Shown: positions 27,301 through 39,623 of the stretch, piece after piece
Numbering within the stretch: the first letter of the stretch is position 1
Layout: each line of letters starts with the position of its first letter
From: Phorcus lineatus
Taxonomy: Eukaryota > Mollusca > Gastropoda > Trochida > Trochidae
Assembly: GCA_921293015.1 (NCBI GenBank)
Contig: OV121081.1
Coordinates: 63,195,022 to 63,259,021, forward strand
DNA: 64,000 nt
Direction of reading: 5' to 3'
The notes under the pieces: model-generated
The model's input: the letters and a program-made list of their open reading frames with translations, nothing else
Told to the model about the DNA's origin: nothing
Databases searched by the model: none
Program-made: the position numbers and the translations under genes

Positions 27301-30300
27301 CCACTTCATATCATTGTCAACTGTCACTTAGCAACGTGGACGACGTGAGATTGAGTGAATATTCTATATCGTCTCGATGATGAGAAAAGAGATATCTCAC
27401 TGCATTAATGAAAAGATTTTTTCCAGATTAAGAAATCGCTTAATTAACAGGGTGTTTTCGGATACTTTAGAAGACGCATGCATGAACTCGCTGTAGGTGC
27501 AAGCTATAAGTCGTATGACCTACTTTATCTGAGTTACTCAGCTATACAGAAACCTATTCCTGCCATCAAGTAGTGTGGCTCATCTGAACAGGAATATAAT
27601 ATTATATTTGTATTCAGTTTTATTTGCGATGAGATTTTATTATAATGTTTTCTTTAAAAAAAGGTTTATCATCTCAATATACGTACAAACGCACTTTCGG
27701 CATCATTAAGAGTTTGTAGCTATAACGACAGACGTTCTCGCTTTAAAGTGAGTTTCGTTACGTGCCATTTTATCTTTAAACGTTAATGTTTGATATCTGA
27801 TTTTATTCATCCTAGCAAAGTTGGAATTTACACTCTAAACACAGGCATCAGATAATATTTTCTGTTAAACGATTGTAGAAAAAGAGGATATTTTAGATCT
27901 AAGTATAGTATAGAAGGATATAGAAAGATACATTATAGCACAACCGTTATTAGGCCGTAGGGTTAGATAAGACTACATAGAATTAAGTTTACCTTGCCGG
28001 ACATTTGCTGAAACGTGGTTTCTATGGAAAATCCTAAGCAATATCGTACACTAGGTGTCGTTTCGGGACTTCATATTCACAAAACGCATTGGACACATTT
28101 AGGACATTGATTTTGTCAAATCACCCAACTCATTCGTATCTACTTCAAAGTTGACTAGAAATTCCAGCTTTCATTATATTCATTGGGAGTGAAAAGACAT
28201 TAATAACTTAAAAACCTTCTAAAAGAAAATCAAGTATACTTTTAGATAATTGTTCTAGGAAATCGTACACAATTTATCGGAATTTAAACGTTATTTAGAA
28301 GTTGATGAGAAGGATGTGGAGGCAATTTGAGCAGAGCCGCTAGAGAATTGGGTACTGACCAAAACAGATGATGTCAAACAACGAGGGGTAAGATGTAATC
28401 GCCTTAAAACGCAGGAGCCTGAGCTGAAAGAAGCTCTCTTTCTATGTTTCAAAGATCATGACAAACATGTAGAGAATTACATCAATATGAGAGATTGCGA
28501 CTTAGCACGGATGAAGGTGAAGGGAATATCTGAGATCTCGCTCAAGATCAGAGGTTCCCGCCTTCGCGCGGTCTGAAAACGTCTCGGCACGTCGGCCCGG
28601 AAGATTACTCATCAAGACAAACAAGACTTGACCATAACAAAATGTCCGCGGTGTGCAACATTCCGACAGGAGGCGGCCAGTAGGATGCTACCAACAAGAG
28701 GCGGTCCTGATATGATATCCTTCTACAGATGGTGTCTGATTCAGAGGCTTCAATTTTCCTATCTTCAAGCTCCAGTTCCTTTCGGCTATGTGGTGTAGGC
28801 GAGTTTGGTGAAGAAGTGGCAGAAGCTCAACTCCAGGCTGAGGGATCTTTCTCAGCTGAAGCTGAAGGCTTGATCAACTCAAGAGGAAAATATCGAACTT
28901 CATCCGTCGGGTCGCTCACTGCAGAAGTTGAAGATTGAGCACTCAACTAAGCATGAGATGGAGACCGCCAACATGTACAGTTGTGTTTTGTTATGTAGGT
29001 TTGTCGTGGTACAAATGCTTTCGATTGGTGTTACTTTGATAAATTTGAATGATAAATTTTATTCTTATATATGGAAAAACTGGATAAACAAAAGAATCCT
29101 TCTCATCGTTTGTATGAGATATCACATGTTGACATATCACTTTCACAGGTTATGTCTTATGTTTAACGAGAACAGACTTTAGTGTTGAGAAGTGTCTAGT
29201 TCCCACCACATCCCTTCATCACATCTTCAAACTGATGTAGCACATCTGAACTAATAACGTTATGTCGTTTAAGCGTTTAACAGTATTGTTACCGAAGGAT
29301 TGGTTTTTTAAGGAAATTAAGGGAATAAGATGTTTTTATTGAATGCTTCTGTCAGTTAAATACCCTATCATCTTCATCGGTCGGGGAGTAACGACCCCTT
29401 AAAGAGTGAATAAAAGCAAATACAAATTGTATGAGGTAACATGTATAAATTACTTTAGGTAACATTAAACCTTTTCCTCATAGCATGTGACGAGAATCAT
29501 CATCATCTATCATTTCCAGCTGCGCTTTAAAGCTTGAAAAGAAACCAGCACTCGTTTAAGTTAATGAGGGAAACATTCTTTGCAAAAAACGGTTTTCTAT
29601 CTCCAAAAATACCTACTTTAGCCATGAGCTGTGGTTTCTCTGCTATGGCTGAGAGGGTGGAGAGGAACCAGCAATCGTTCAGGTCGCCTTGCTTCATGTC
29701 GTGACGACTTGTTCCATCGGTAATAAGACTCGGTTTCCCGGACAACTCCTGTAATGGGAGCAGCATATAACATTTAATAGGTATTGATTAAAAAAGAAGA
29801 TTATAAATCTCATTTGGAAAAAAAATCTATTATACGACAACGAATAAACTCAATTAGGTATTGATAGACAAAGACAGTACATGAACGGATCTCATTTGGA
29901 AAAATCTTCAACAGGTCTACGACCAGTATCAATATAGGGGGATTTTTCATTTCTTAAAGGGTTAACTGGCGCTGAATTAGGTGCCTTATCTCATTGCCGG
30001 AGCTTGGTATTTTCTAATCAAGCCTTGAATATTCTTTGATCTCAAAAAGTTTAACCAAATAACTGAGTCTCTTCAGGTGCGCTCTGGTGCTGAGCTCTTG
30101 CAAAATGCGAGGTACAATGAATAATATCACATAAGCTGCATACAATTATCATTTGTGTCCAAAAAATAGCACCAAACTAAACGTTACTCTAAAACTCATG
30201 GTGTATTTGCCTTAGCGTTTACACATCACGTTTTACTATCAATATGTATATTCATATTGATTTCAACATTCGTGACTTGAATGGTCGAATATTTTCTTTT

Positions 30301-33300
30301 AACAATGGTAAATTAATAAAAAGAACATTTGTGACATATAAATATAACAAGTTACGTCTTCTGCTTCTGATTGTGTGAGTATCTGCAGTTATTATTACGT
30401 ATATATGAGTTTTTCTACTTTATGAATAATAAGTAAACTGTAAGATGGTGGTTGTGACACATACGGATTATACAATTTCAAAAGAGAAAGCGATACTCCG
30501 ATTTGGTGAACACTTACCCCTGGTCGTTTCCAGATTATCTTTTTATCCATTTTCTTTTTTCGGAAGACTGATTTGATGTGAGGAGGAAACTCCGGGTCGA
30601 GATAGAGCCCAGTAGCGGAGGACCGGTACGCGCTGGGAGCCTGTGGGAAATATGGGATATACACGACTGCACATGATCAAACTTAGAGAAAAGAGTTGAT
30701 GTCCTCCCATGGGGTAAAGTTTGGGGATTAACGAGAAAATATCAATTTTATCACGTTGCTGATATTATTGCAAGGTGAAAATTAATCTCATGACGAGAAA
30801 ACCTACCCGTATTCGGCTTTAACCATATTAACTATCGCCAATAATTATCGTAATCCCCAAAAAATTGGAAACTATTGCCTTTATAAGACCTATTTCAGAA
30901 TTCATTTTCTATAATAAAAAAACAGCATAGGGAAATGTATTTCAATATATTATAGTTCTGTATGTCTTCTTTATATATATTCTTTATACTAGGAATAAAA
31001 TGCACCTATTCTTTAAACGTAGCCATTTTACACAGGAGTGAGTGAATTGATCACCTTAGCATGAAAAGTATGTACTGATATGCTGCCGTGGGACCCTCTG
31101 CATGACAGGTTGTCTTATCTATAATGAACAGTTAATAACCTGTGGAGCCACCTTTGTTCTTTTAAAGAGCAGCAATTTGTGCGTTAACAATAGCAACAAC
31201 CACATTGTTCCATAAATTGACGAAAGAGTTTAAAATGAAAGTAGGGTATAAGGTGGGTTATATGTACGTCGAAAGGCGCCACATGGTCGACATGGTCCTG
31301 AGTGTGTTCAATGAGATTCATATCTGGGCTGTAAGATGGCCACGGTTGTCGATGAACACAATGAAGCTTCCACTATCAGGTATGTGGGGACAGATGCATT
31401 GTAATCTTGCAGTTTGATAGTGTTTCTAAACAATATTCGAGCATGTGGTAAAAACGTTAACGTTCTGTACAACGTTGTTCTGTTGAACTCCATAAGGTCG
31501 TTTTACTGCTCTAGTGTAATCCAGTCCTTACATAAAACGACATCGAGCCCTGCCATGCGCCATTCTGCATTTACTCTGTAAGCAGTCTTCATAAAGCTCC
31601 CTCCATTCAACCGTCTCCCACACTTTCCTCTATCTACACAATAAATATTGAAACAAGATTCATCAGTAACTAAGACATGAAGTTAATGTTGTAGTCGAAC
31701 GTTGGTGTTTTGCTCAAGAAAGACCTTCACGACTATGCTGGCGGGACTGAAACGGTACTTTAGAAGCCAACCACGCGATATAACTATGTTGAAATGCTAG
31801 GGGTAATTGATAATTTGTGCGCTTCCATTTGAGAACCATGCAACACAGTGGCACCAGGCTTTAGACTACACTATCTGACTCTCAATACATTGGTTGAAAG
31901 TGTTTGGTTCTGTCATGTCGTTTAAACTACATGCGTTCTGAGTCGAGAAAGCCGACCAAAGGTGTGATTTCCGCCAAGACAGTGCTACTATCCACACATC
32001 AGCTGTTGCCATGTTAATAATCAATCAATCAATAACAGAGAGTTTCAATTTCTTGAACATCCAATCTAATCGCCTGATTTACATCCCTGAAATGTTTTTA
32101 CGATAATGTCATTGACGCCGTGAATTTGTTTTTAAGAAAATAACAGACGGGGACTATGTTGAAAATGAATTTGAATTGAATTCTTCTTTCTTTTCATGCT
32201 GTGTTCACTATATAGCTACGAATAAATCACCCCTCCTAATCTGTCATTTATGTAACTATTTATAAATTGGAAAATAACAGCCCCCCATCCTCATTGGAAG
32301 AGCATTGGATTTAGTTTCCCACTCGATATAATAAATTAGTTAATTGGTGTTTTTTTTAGAATAATATCAATTAGAAGGTCGTTCATTATCCTCTTTGGAT
32401 ATATTGGAAATTGACCATCCATAACATCTTGACAAAAGTTGCTTCATTATCATGTTACCCACTTAACCAAGTTCTAAAATAGTACATGTATTATATACAA
32501 GTACACTAGATTATCCTAATCACGGGATTATTATCTTAGTTAACAAGTAAGAAATATCATCTGGTTGACTAAACCAAGTTCATACAGTATCAACTGGCAG
32601 ATAGACCATAGATATCTCAGTTTCCCATATTTATCAAACCACATTATACTGTTCACTAATAAATCTTGAATAAATAATCAGGTCTTTAGATTTAATTACT
32701 ATAATTAATATAAGGACGTGGTTCTTCATGCCATTTTCTGATTGGCTATTAACCTTTTCTCTTTGAAAAGTATGAACATGAAAATTAAATCTTAAAGATA
32801 AGACTGTTAATATAAAGGAAAATGTTGAAATTACGTGATTACGTGATTGTGATACTTATCAAAAGATATTTTTTAAATCGACAACGAGGAATAGTAAAAT
32901 TTTCGTATTAATGAAAGACATCTGATATAAAATTATTAAGAATATATTTTTTTAAAAACTTCAAATATTGACTAACTTTAGTTTGAAAGTTTGTTAGGGT
33001 GTTTTCACGTAAGAGAATACATTCAAAAAGCATTAAACATTTAGAAGTGGTCAACGTTATGGCCTGTTTTGGTCACTGTCTTTTCCCCTTTGTGGTCAAA
33101 TTTATTACCCTTTCCGATTGAAGTTATAATCCTTTCTGGCCAAAGTTATTACCATTCCTGGTAAAAAAAAATGTTACCCTTTCTGGTCAACAACATTACC
33201 CTGTGTGGTCAAATTTATCAAACTTTTACTTCTGCGTTCAGATTCATTATCTTTTTGGTCAAAGTCTCCTATATGTTCAATGATATTATTATTTCTAAAC

Positions 33301-36300
33301 ACGTTATTACGTGTTTGTTAAATTTTGTCATTTACCATCTTTAAGTTTTGTTCATAAAAACACATAGCTCTCGGTGTCATTGTTGCACGCGATGTAAGTT
33401 CTTTTTAGTAAACGCCTTTATAATATTGTTACGCTGATATAGATACAAGACTCGGGACACTGTGTATAAAGAGAAGCTACTTTGCGTGCAAGTAAATTAC
33501 TTAGTTCGGTCTGTGAACTCCTCGGTCGGTCCTCGCTTTACCGTGTTTTGGTTGAATTATATGATTTGGAACTAGACCAATACTCGTATCAACTGCAGGA
33601 GTGAGTATACAGTTCAAACAATAAGTTTTAGCTTAGACACATGTAGCCTAAACGAGACACCGAAAACACCAGTTAAAGCAAAAACTAAAGCTAAGTCCCC
33701 TTTGTCGACAGAGCTAGGGGGATCGAGTAATAAAATGTCAGATGACAGTGCAGGATGGAAAAAAAAACTTTTTGTACTATTCAAATATTGACTGGTATAC
33801 AATGAAAACAGAATTTCTGATAAGTATAAAAACATATTTTTAAGAAGATACTGTCTCGAAAAAAAATACAAAAATGTTGAAGCACATTTTACAAGGGGAC
33901 AGAATACTTTGTATTACAGTTTAATGACAAGATTATGTCACTTTGAATTGTCGGTGATCCAACACTCCTCGTACGAAAAATACGCCGATGTAAATTTAAC
34001 CCTTGTACATTAAACCCCACTGATATGTTGTGTTTAGGTACTCTCAAAGGACATTAACTTTGAATTAATTTAGTAGGATTATAACATACTTATCATGACA
34101 CTCTATCATATTCACAGATACGATAATTGATAAAACACACACAAAGTAATTTGAGTCCTCCAGTTAAAACGTTGTGCATAAAGTAAGTTTTTATGGAAAA
34201 CAACGTTCACTAATGATAATATCAATATCTAACATTAGCGTTATGACAAGGTGGAAACAGTTAATGATTTCAAAATACAAATGTACTCGTTACCCTACGT
34301 TCTGACGACACGTTGTCTCAATAATAATGGTAGGTAATATTCGAACGACATGTTACTTATGTTATGTGAGATACGTTGGCGATTAGTCGGGGAACTATTT
34401 TTATTCATTATTACCAAAATAGACCTTAGTTTTCACGATATTAAGCTAGTTTCCCTGATGATATTTTGGGAAATGAATAATTGATTTGACCAACCGCGGA
34501 ACTAGGAAGAAATTAAATATGTGCTGAGTCTTACTTTGTGGATGTACACGTTGTTTCTGACGTCATAAAACAATAGCTTGTGATATGTACGTCACGGGTC
34601 GACTCAAGAGAATAGTGGTTGCATGATTTTAAAAAATTAGGATGTAGAATATGGAATTATTATCATCATTATAACTAAGCACGTCTGTGAAAGACTCCCG
34701 CTCTGACTCGCGCTTAGAAAAGTCACACACGCTCTATTCAATCATCGCTATGGACCCTTCAACCAATCAGATAACTACAGCGTTAAGCCTACATCAAGGA
34801 AATGGATTGTTAGCTTTCACTGGAGTTTATAATGTTTCTGTGTGTTGCCTGATCACGGTTTTATCTTTAAAAAGTTATTTTTCATGAAAGAATCCATCAT
34901 TAACTGCGGTCCCTGATTCAGTTACTATCCCCTATTGTTCGACTTCCGTGGGCGGCCATAGTGAATGATTAATATGTAACACTGCCATTCCTTTGTGTTT
35001 TGAAGAGAAACCCCATTTGAAATACACTTTGAACTGATACGTTATCCAGAGACTGAAATCAGATAGGTTTACATGTACGCTGTTTTTGCTCTACAGATGA
35101 TTAATCATCTCTCACCTTGTAACCCTGTTTTGACGTCATTCCACTGTTCTCGGGGAAACATATTTCTTGAATGTCATTCAAGTATCAATTGGTTACGTGA
35201 GGTAAAACATGTAGATCTGAATCCTTTTCATGGTTGAATGGTGAAATTCGTAGTATACAGCGCTGTTTGGCGATAAGTTACAACCTCCGAGTCAGACGCC
35301 ACAGCTTTCATGACTAACAAGTACAAAGTTGAGAAATTACAAGGCTTAGTTTGCCAGGAATTGACGCTGGCGCGAGTTATAGCTTGCCGAAGTGTAACCA
35401 ATTTAAAAAGGCACTCTTTTCCTTTGTTTCCAGAAATATATCTATCGACTGATGCCAAGTTTAACAGAGTAAGAGACCGATCAGTCACACATATGGCTAT
35501 ACATACACTATTCAAAAACATTTCGTCATATTCAATGACGGTCTAAGGAGGTAAAAAGTCTGATAGAATACAGAAAATGGCAAGGGGTAATCCTCGTTCA
35601 TTGTAGCTTTTCTCGTCGAAATGTTAGTTTCTTTGAACTAAGGTAAACAACATAATAACTGAATTTTCGGGATAAAGTGACTATGTTTGAATATTTGTTT
35701 TAGAAAAAACCACGAACAATGTGAAGAAACAAAACAGACCGCTAGCATTAACTACTTTCACATAGATAAATAGAAGTGTTACCTTTTGTTGCATGATATC
35801 TCATTTTCTCCATTATTAAAATGAAATCATTCAAAGACAATGTTACGAAATTGATTTAAGTGAAATTATACTTTTAGGTGGAAAACTCCACATCTAGTAT
35901 CCTCTATAGATTTGACAAATGTATATATATCATATTGATAAATGTTTTCGTTTAAAACTTGTATATTCTTGCACTCGGAAATAAATATACAAGCAAAGTG
36001 AGAAGATATGAATTCGTTTCATCTGATGTGGTGTTCGGGCACGTGGCAAACAATGAGCATCTTGATCTGTAGTATTGATTTATATACTAACAAATACAAA
36101 ACCAACAAAACATCGAAACTTAGTTCATCTGGATCTTCAATTAACTTTTTTTATAAAGTATCATCTCAATGACATATTGATTTGTATGAATTTTAGCGTT
36201 CAACATTAAACAGAGGTTTGGGGAAAATGGGATGTCATCTTTCACATCGATAAGAAAATTACATTTGGAAGCAACAGTTATCTTACTTGAAGATTATGTA

Positions 36301-39300
36301 ATCGGTAGTCACGCGGTCTAAATGGAAGCGAGCGACCTGATGTAAGTACAGTCGGATACCTATCAGAAATTATACATAATACCTGAACTAAATTGTTTTC
36401 CTATTATTGCATTTGATGCTACCTGGTTGCCATGACGACACTCCGCCTCTAACAAACTGAACGGAAGTTGTGTATTGAACGTCAAATCAAAACAAATCCA
36501 TTTCACGGCTAATGAACCTTTGTTGTTGTGTCGATTGATAATCTATATAATCTCTATATATCACTGAATGGGTGTGGGAATATATTGATGATCGTCTACT
36601 TTAACAAAACCGCTTCTACTAAGCTAAACACACATTGATTCATTCCACACTTACAGCCTTACAGACTTAAAGTCACATCCCTGTATTGTGAAGTGAGTAA
36701 ATAGGGTCCTTGTCTTGAGCAATGTTAACGCTAAAGTAAAACGAGTTGGGACAATCTAAGGGATTAACCGATTATTGCAGCGTATGGATGTGACGGTAAT
36801 CATAGCGTGTCACGTCAACAGTATTACGCCCTCACGTCATAGTCATCTTCTTGCAACGGAGCTCGATCCTGCTTCCCGCAAAGCAAAACCTGCAGCAGTC
36901 TCTGTTACTCGTTAATGTAAGACTTGCTGCTGAGCGGCAAACTTGAGAAACTGTGCAAGACATAGATTAAAATGTGCGGAGACAACGCGAGAGCCATGCG
37001 GGCCAAATAGTCGTAATCTTCAGACGCTGGATTGTCTGGGCTAAACGAAACTGAAATACGTTTTGTTGAACATGTTTAACAATGTTCATTTGATAGTTCC
37101 GTATCATTATACTATCAGATAGCTAGCGATACGAGAGTTTTGGCTTGAAAGAGATCAGGGTATTAGGTAGGAGCGAGAGCGGATTAATATACGCTGATTT
37201 AGCTTTTCTATTCTGTAGACTATAGTCTACATTTTTTTAGGTAATAGCATTGCAACGTTTTATTATGATTTCACTCGATAGACATTACTGTGAGTGAACA
37301 ATCTGATGTTCGTATCATTTAAAGGGACACATAGTATATAATCGGAGTCGAATATGTCAGACTTTTTTAATGATGTTAATCCATCGAGAAGTAGTGGTTG
37401 TATCTAAAACTCACTATCTTAGAGCTTATCAGTTCAGTATAGAGACAATATAGAGGTCTAAGTGGTAATTTGTGATCGAAAATCGGACAGTCGAGCGCGC
37501 CTTTGACTCAAACGTAAATTTGGAAACTGATCTACAGCAGGCAAAGAGACCTATATGTAGCTTCTGTTTAGTAGGTCATTTAACTATTATCCATGTAAAT
37601 TGGACGCAGAATTTCTCGTATCAACATCAATAACAACTCTTCTTGTTTTGTAATTGAAGACAGGAATTTATCCTTAATTGGGTAATTTAGAGATAAAAAT
37701 GCAAGTTTTGGGAGGATATTTAAACTAAATTGAAGGCATAAGGTATTATGGCTCTTACCTCAGTATATCAGTAGCCACTATTCACGTAAGTAATTAAAGC
37801 TTTGATTGAGGAAGAGCGACCTTTATCTTCTTTGCAACTAAGGAATCAACTGACATATAATGAAATATCGCGGGACATTATGTTTTCTTGATCAACATAA
37901 GATAGATTGGAAAACATACCAGAAGGCTCGCGCTGTAGGGTTCAAAAATATCACAGACTTCAAATGAATTTGTGAATGTGACACCACGTTTTGTTTATCT
38001 CCCTCATGAAATAAGGTTGTGGTAATCGCCCATTGACAAAGCGTTTTCCCGGATTAAGACGTCACTTTGAGTTTTGAGTTTAACATGGTCGATTAACGTC
38101 TCGGTTGTTTAAAAACATTGCCTTCAACCTAATATAACTCGAGAAGTAACATGAATAGATATAGTCAGTGAGTTGGATGCAAGTTTGTGTAAAACTTTCC
38201 AGTGTTAATAGTAATTTGTTGGTATGAAGGTGGATGTTAGAGATTTATGAGACATGATTTACGTCGTCAGTCAACGCAGTCAACTATCAAACAAACAAAG
38301 GAAAGTAATTTTGAAATGCCTCAAAATTGCAAGCATTTTACTTAGACCTTATAAGGGTTACAGCATGGCGATTGGTTCAACCTACATCACTTCCTGTTAC
38401 TTTACAATTTGTTTGGTATTTGAACCGGATGGGACACTTTAAGATTGTTTTAGCATGCATTATTGTGCAATAGGGGTTCGTTAGATTCTGTTCAAAGAAT
38501 CGATTTAAAAAAAAATACAATTGATCAAAGTTGTGGAAACTTTACGTTCTTTAATGTACTCTTTACTTGACAAGCAAGATATTTCATGCATAAATGTCTT
38601 AACTTAGAAATAGCAAGTTGATTATTATTGATTAGTATACGTAAATCTATCCACATTGGCTAATGACGAACATTCTCTAAATATCGTCTCTTTGTCAAGA
38701 ACGTGTTTCCTCGTCAGTGCTGATTCTGGTCAGTTTCCCATCCATTTCGGTCGAAAGGAAACAATTACATTCATTATTGCAGAACATTCAATTTCCCTTG
38801 GGCAATAATAACAGTACTTATCATTATATTTTGAGCATCCCATTAGCTGTATACCGAATTGAGTGACGTATGCTACAGTGGCTGAGAATGGCATATCATA
38901 GCTGTAGAGGCTGTCTTATATAGTCCTTGCTTGGATATAGGAGCACCTCAATCTGCTTCCGTCATATAAGAACTCCTGTCGAATGGTAAATAAATCCCAC
39001 GAAAAACCACAACTGCAAATATCCTGCACAGGGGACGAGGAATAGGCGACAATCATAAGCCAAAGTCTTTGAAATCGTCATTGCTATTTCAATATAAACG
39101 ATGTATTTTCTAGAAGACTCGAGACCACATTAGATGTGTATTTCGTGCCTTTGCCATTCTAGTTTATTCTGTAAGATGAATACCACATTAACAGTTCTTA
39201 AAGGAATTATTGCCAAGAAGTCTGCAGAAGATATTAAACTAAGAGAGAGATTTTAACTGACGCAAATAAGAAATTTACAAATACCATGGTACCATTCTTT

Positions 39301-39623
39301 GTTTGAACTAAAAATAATAAAAGCACAAAAAGGATTGGATTCAACATTAAATGACAATTTCTTAAAAGGAAATACTGAATATCGATACAGACGAGAGATG
39401 TTTATGGAAATGGTAAACATGTCTTGCTCAATCGGTAGGACCAGTCGTTCTATTGATTAAAACAACACGTTTCATAAGTTCATACCTTACTTCCAGACGC
39501 AACGATATTGGTCCACGTTCTAGGGGTAAGTCTCTCCGGCTTCTCGATGATATTGGGGTAAATGAGCTTGGCTTGAGGCCAGGCCAGTGAGCTATCTGCT
39601 TCCAGTGATGAGGAACATCCCAT
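12198..39623 (-). CDS. Calpain-type cysteine protease (whole gene, 10 coding exons)
   Basis: Calpains are calcium-regulated intracellular cysteine proteases. Coding exons in transcript order: 39486-39623, 30518-30640, 29617-29748, 24030-24223, 23000-23168, 22198-22361, 18370-18542, 16475-16588, 13588-13709, 12198-12476. Every junction has GT/AG and phases agree, giving 535 aa. Residues 1-46 are a linker starting MGCSSS, a likely myristoylation/palmitoylation signal. About 60-360 is the CysPc core with Cys113 ([10 protein letters not shown]), His269 (SNHSYVITG) and Asn293 (RVRNPWG). About 365-520 is the CBSW domain ([31 protein letters not shown]). No penta-EF or C2 domain follows: either the terminal stop is real, or a donor at AA|GTCAGT (12253-12252) leads to exons not seen. 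An out-of-frame ATG lies 25 nt upstream of the chosen start. The gene family is certain; the subfamily is not. Confidence 0.9.
13588..13709 (-). CDS. Calpain exon 9
   Basis: Acceptor CTCCTCAG, donor CAG|GTAGGT. Encodes [20 protein letters not shown] and HAVGFEIFQ, the middle strands of the CBSW domain. Confidence 0.88.
14200..14560. repeat. 31-bp minisatellite
   Basis: About eleven imperfect units around GACAGATAACCTGAATCAAT, with GTCAAGG spaced 31 bp apart (for example 14302 and 14333). It lies in calpain intron 8 (transcript order). Confidence 0.9.
15349..15395. repeat. (AT)n microsatellite
   Basis: About 23 AT dinucleotides without interruption, in calpain intron 8. Confidence 0.97.
15890..16370. 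mobile_element. TTAA-flanked MITE, copy 1
   Basis: 481 bp. The ends TTAAAGAGACACTCCGTGA and TCACGGAGTGGCTCTTTAA are inverted repeats, with TTAA at both borders. TTAA target sites are the hallmark of piggyBac-like transposition, so this is probably a non-autonomous piggyBac-type MITE. Copy 2 is at 41326-41808. It sits about 105 bp from calpain exon 8. Confidence 0.85.
16475..16588 (-). CDS. Calpain exon 8
   Basis: Acceptor GCGGCAG, donor ACG|GTGAGT. Encodes [20 protein letters not shown] and [12 protein letters not shown], the start of the CBSW domain (GNW...GGC...NPQY-type pattern of classical calpains). Confidence 0.9.
16796..17525. repeat. 36-bp minisatellite, two sub-arrays
   Basis: 16803-16990 has about five units around GGATTCGAAGGAAACGGAAG; 17000-17525 has about thirteen related units around GGTAGGGAGTGGAAGACAC. 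Because 36 is a multiple of three, long repeated open frames occur by chance on both strands. Many units hold the palindrome CACGTG. In calpain intron 7. Confidence 0.95.
18370..18542 (-). CDS. Calpain exon 7
   Basis: Acceptor TTTGCAG, donor GCAG|GTATAC. Encodes [17 protein letters not shown] and [17 protein letters not shown], the end of the protease core; GEFWM and ICNLSPD are typical of classical calpains. DFDHDG resembles a calcium loop. Confidence 0.92.
19699..19866. repeat. 19-bp minisatellite
   Basis: About eight units of TATTATGTATTCTACCAAC with variants, in calpain intron 6. Confidence 0.93.
20470..21230. repeat. 36-bp minisatellite (second, unrelated)
   Basis: About twenty units around AAGCTAATGAACCCTTTTGC; the centre (20640-21010) is nearly uniform and both edges are diverged. 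The unit is a multiple of three, so two plus-strand frames stay open; there is no start context or homology to suggest a protein. Confidence 0.95.
22198..22361 (-). CDS. Calpain exon 6 (catalytic His and Asn)
   Basis: Acceptor TATCCCCAG, donor GACGG|GTGAGA. Encodes [13 protein letters not shown] with His269 and [19 protein letters not shown] with Asn293. Confidence 0.95.
23000..23168 (-). CDS. Calpain exon 5
   Basis: Acceptor TTGCACAG, donor GTG|GTGGGT. Its first base completes the Lys codon split with exon 4. Encodes [20 protein letters not shown] and GGLAEWYN, a well-conserved CysPc segment. Confidence 0.93.
23560..24062 (-). repeat. 41-bp minisatellite of calpain exon end plus splice donor
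   Basis: Twelve units; GGACTT landmarks at 23574, 23615, 23653, 23694 and then every 41 bp to 24022 (one spacing is 38). On the minus strand each unit reads GGTCTCTCTAG, then TGGAGAAGGCGTACGCCAA, then the donor GTAAGTCC. The unit nearest the exon is the true end of calpain exon 4, so coding bases and the 5' splice site were duplicated together. Confidence 0.97.
24030..24223 (-). CDS. Calpain exon 4
   Basis: Acceptor TGATCTGCAG, donor GCCAA|GTAAGT at 24029-24028. Encodes [40 protein letters not shown] and [13 protein letters not shown], the central CysPc region. Its 3' end is unit 1 of the donor minisatellite, so exon length depends on donor choice. Confidence 0.95.
24224..29616 (-). other. 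Calpain intron 3
   Basis: 5.4-kb intron. AT-rich, with no recognised exon apart from a plus-strand transposase-like fragment at 28380-28640. Confidence 0.6.
28380..28640 (+). pseudogene. Possible pogo/Tigger transposase HTH fragment
   Basis: One frame gives [20 protein letters not shown], then a stop, then [17 protein letters not shown]. Order and spacing resemble the CENP-B-type helix-turn-helix of pogo/Tigger transposases (a WF-like motif, then KKR-G-S-RKIT). Short and decayed; no catalytic domain seen. Similarity judged by eye only. Confidence 0.4.
29617..29748 (-). CDS. Calpain exon 3 (catalytic Cys)
   Basis: Acceptor CCATTACAG, donor AAA|GTAGGT. 44 codons containing [20 protein letters not shown]; the Cys before Trp is Cys113, the protease nucleophile. 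Confidence 0.96.
30518..30640 (-). CDS. Calpain exon 2
   Basis: Acceptor TTCCCACAG, donor CCAGGG|GTAAGT. 41 codons: [20 protein letters not shown] and KKIIWKRPG, matching the calpain LF-DPEFP...W-RP region just before the catalytic Cys. Confidence 0.92.
31270..31930 (-). pseudogene. Decayed Tc1-like transposase
   Basis: Minus-strand frame gives [20 protein letters not shown] (DES.F region with catalytic Asp, about 31665-31605), then after a stop [20 protein letters not shown] and [12 protein letters not shown], matching the Tc1 LQQDNA-PHTA motif, then a degraded SPDLNPIEH region. Several in-frame stops. A short, inactive relic inside calpain intron 1. Confidence 0.75.
33050..33260. repeat. 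Degenerate tandem repeat
   Basis: About seven diverged units of roughly 30 bp built on a TTACCCTTTCTGGTCAA motif. Read by eye; boundaries approximate. Confidence 0.65.
37132..37205. repeat. Partial copy of the 11.4-kb inverted-repeat element
   Basis: GGCTTGAAAGAGATCAG, GTATTAGGTAGGAGCGAGAG and CGCTGATTTAGC match one arm of the element at 11406-11733, in the right-arm orientation. Confidence 0.8.
37319..37570. repeat. Diverged TTAA-MITE relative, inverted
   Basis: Starts TTAAAGGGACACA and contains GATCGAAAATCGGACAGT and AACGTAAATTTGGAAACTGA, the reverse complement of the core of the MITE at 15890. The far end was not found. Confidence 0.65.
38471..38770. repeat. Direct repeat upstream copy (flanks calpain exon 1)
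   Basis: About 300 bp, strongly similar to 39862-40156 in the same orientation. Shared runs include TTGATCAAAGTTGTGGAAAC and CCTCGTCAGTGCTGATTCTG. Confidence 0.92.
39486..39623 (-). CDS. Calpain exon 1 (start codon, acylation motif)
   Basis: ATG at 39623-39621 in context TACCATGG. 46 codons: [20 protein letters not shown], then [26 protein letters not shown]; donor AAG|GTATGA. It ends in phase 0 and exon 2 begins in phase 0. MGCSSS fits an N-myristoyltransferase signal (Gly2, Ser6) plus palmitoylatable Cys3. A different frame here gives a longer open stretch from 39658, but it lacks the splice and phase fit. Confidence 0.8.

Larger units (their letters stand above)
30641..39485 (-). other. 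Calpain intron 1
   Basis: 8.8-kb first intron. It holds a decayed Tc1-like transposase at 31270-31930, a degenerate tandem repeat at 33050-33260, diverged copies of two mobile elements near 37.1-37.6 kb, and one of two direct repeats flanking exon 1 at 38471. Nothing else is recognised. Confidence 0.55.

Noticed and set aside
35228..35546. Overlapping 97-aa and 78-aa open frames on opposite strands
   Set aside because: No homology, splice support or codon bias; lies inside a large intron.
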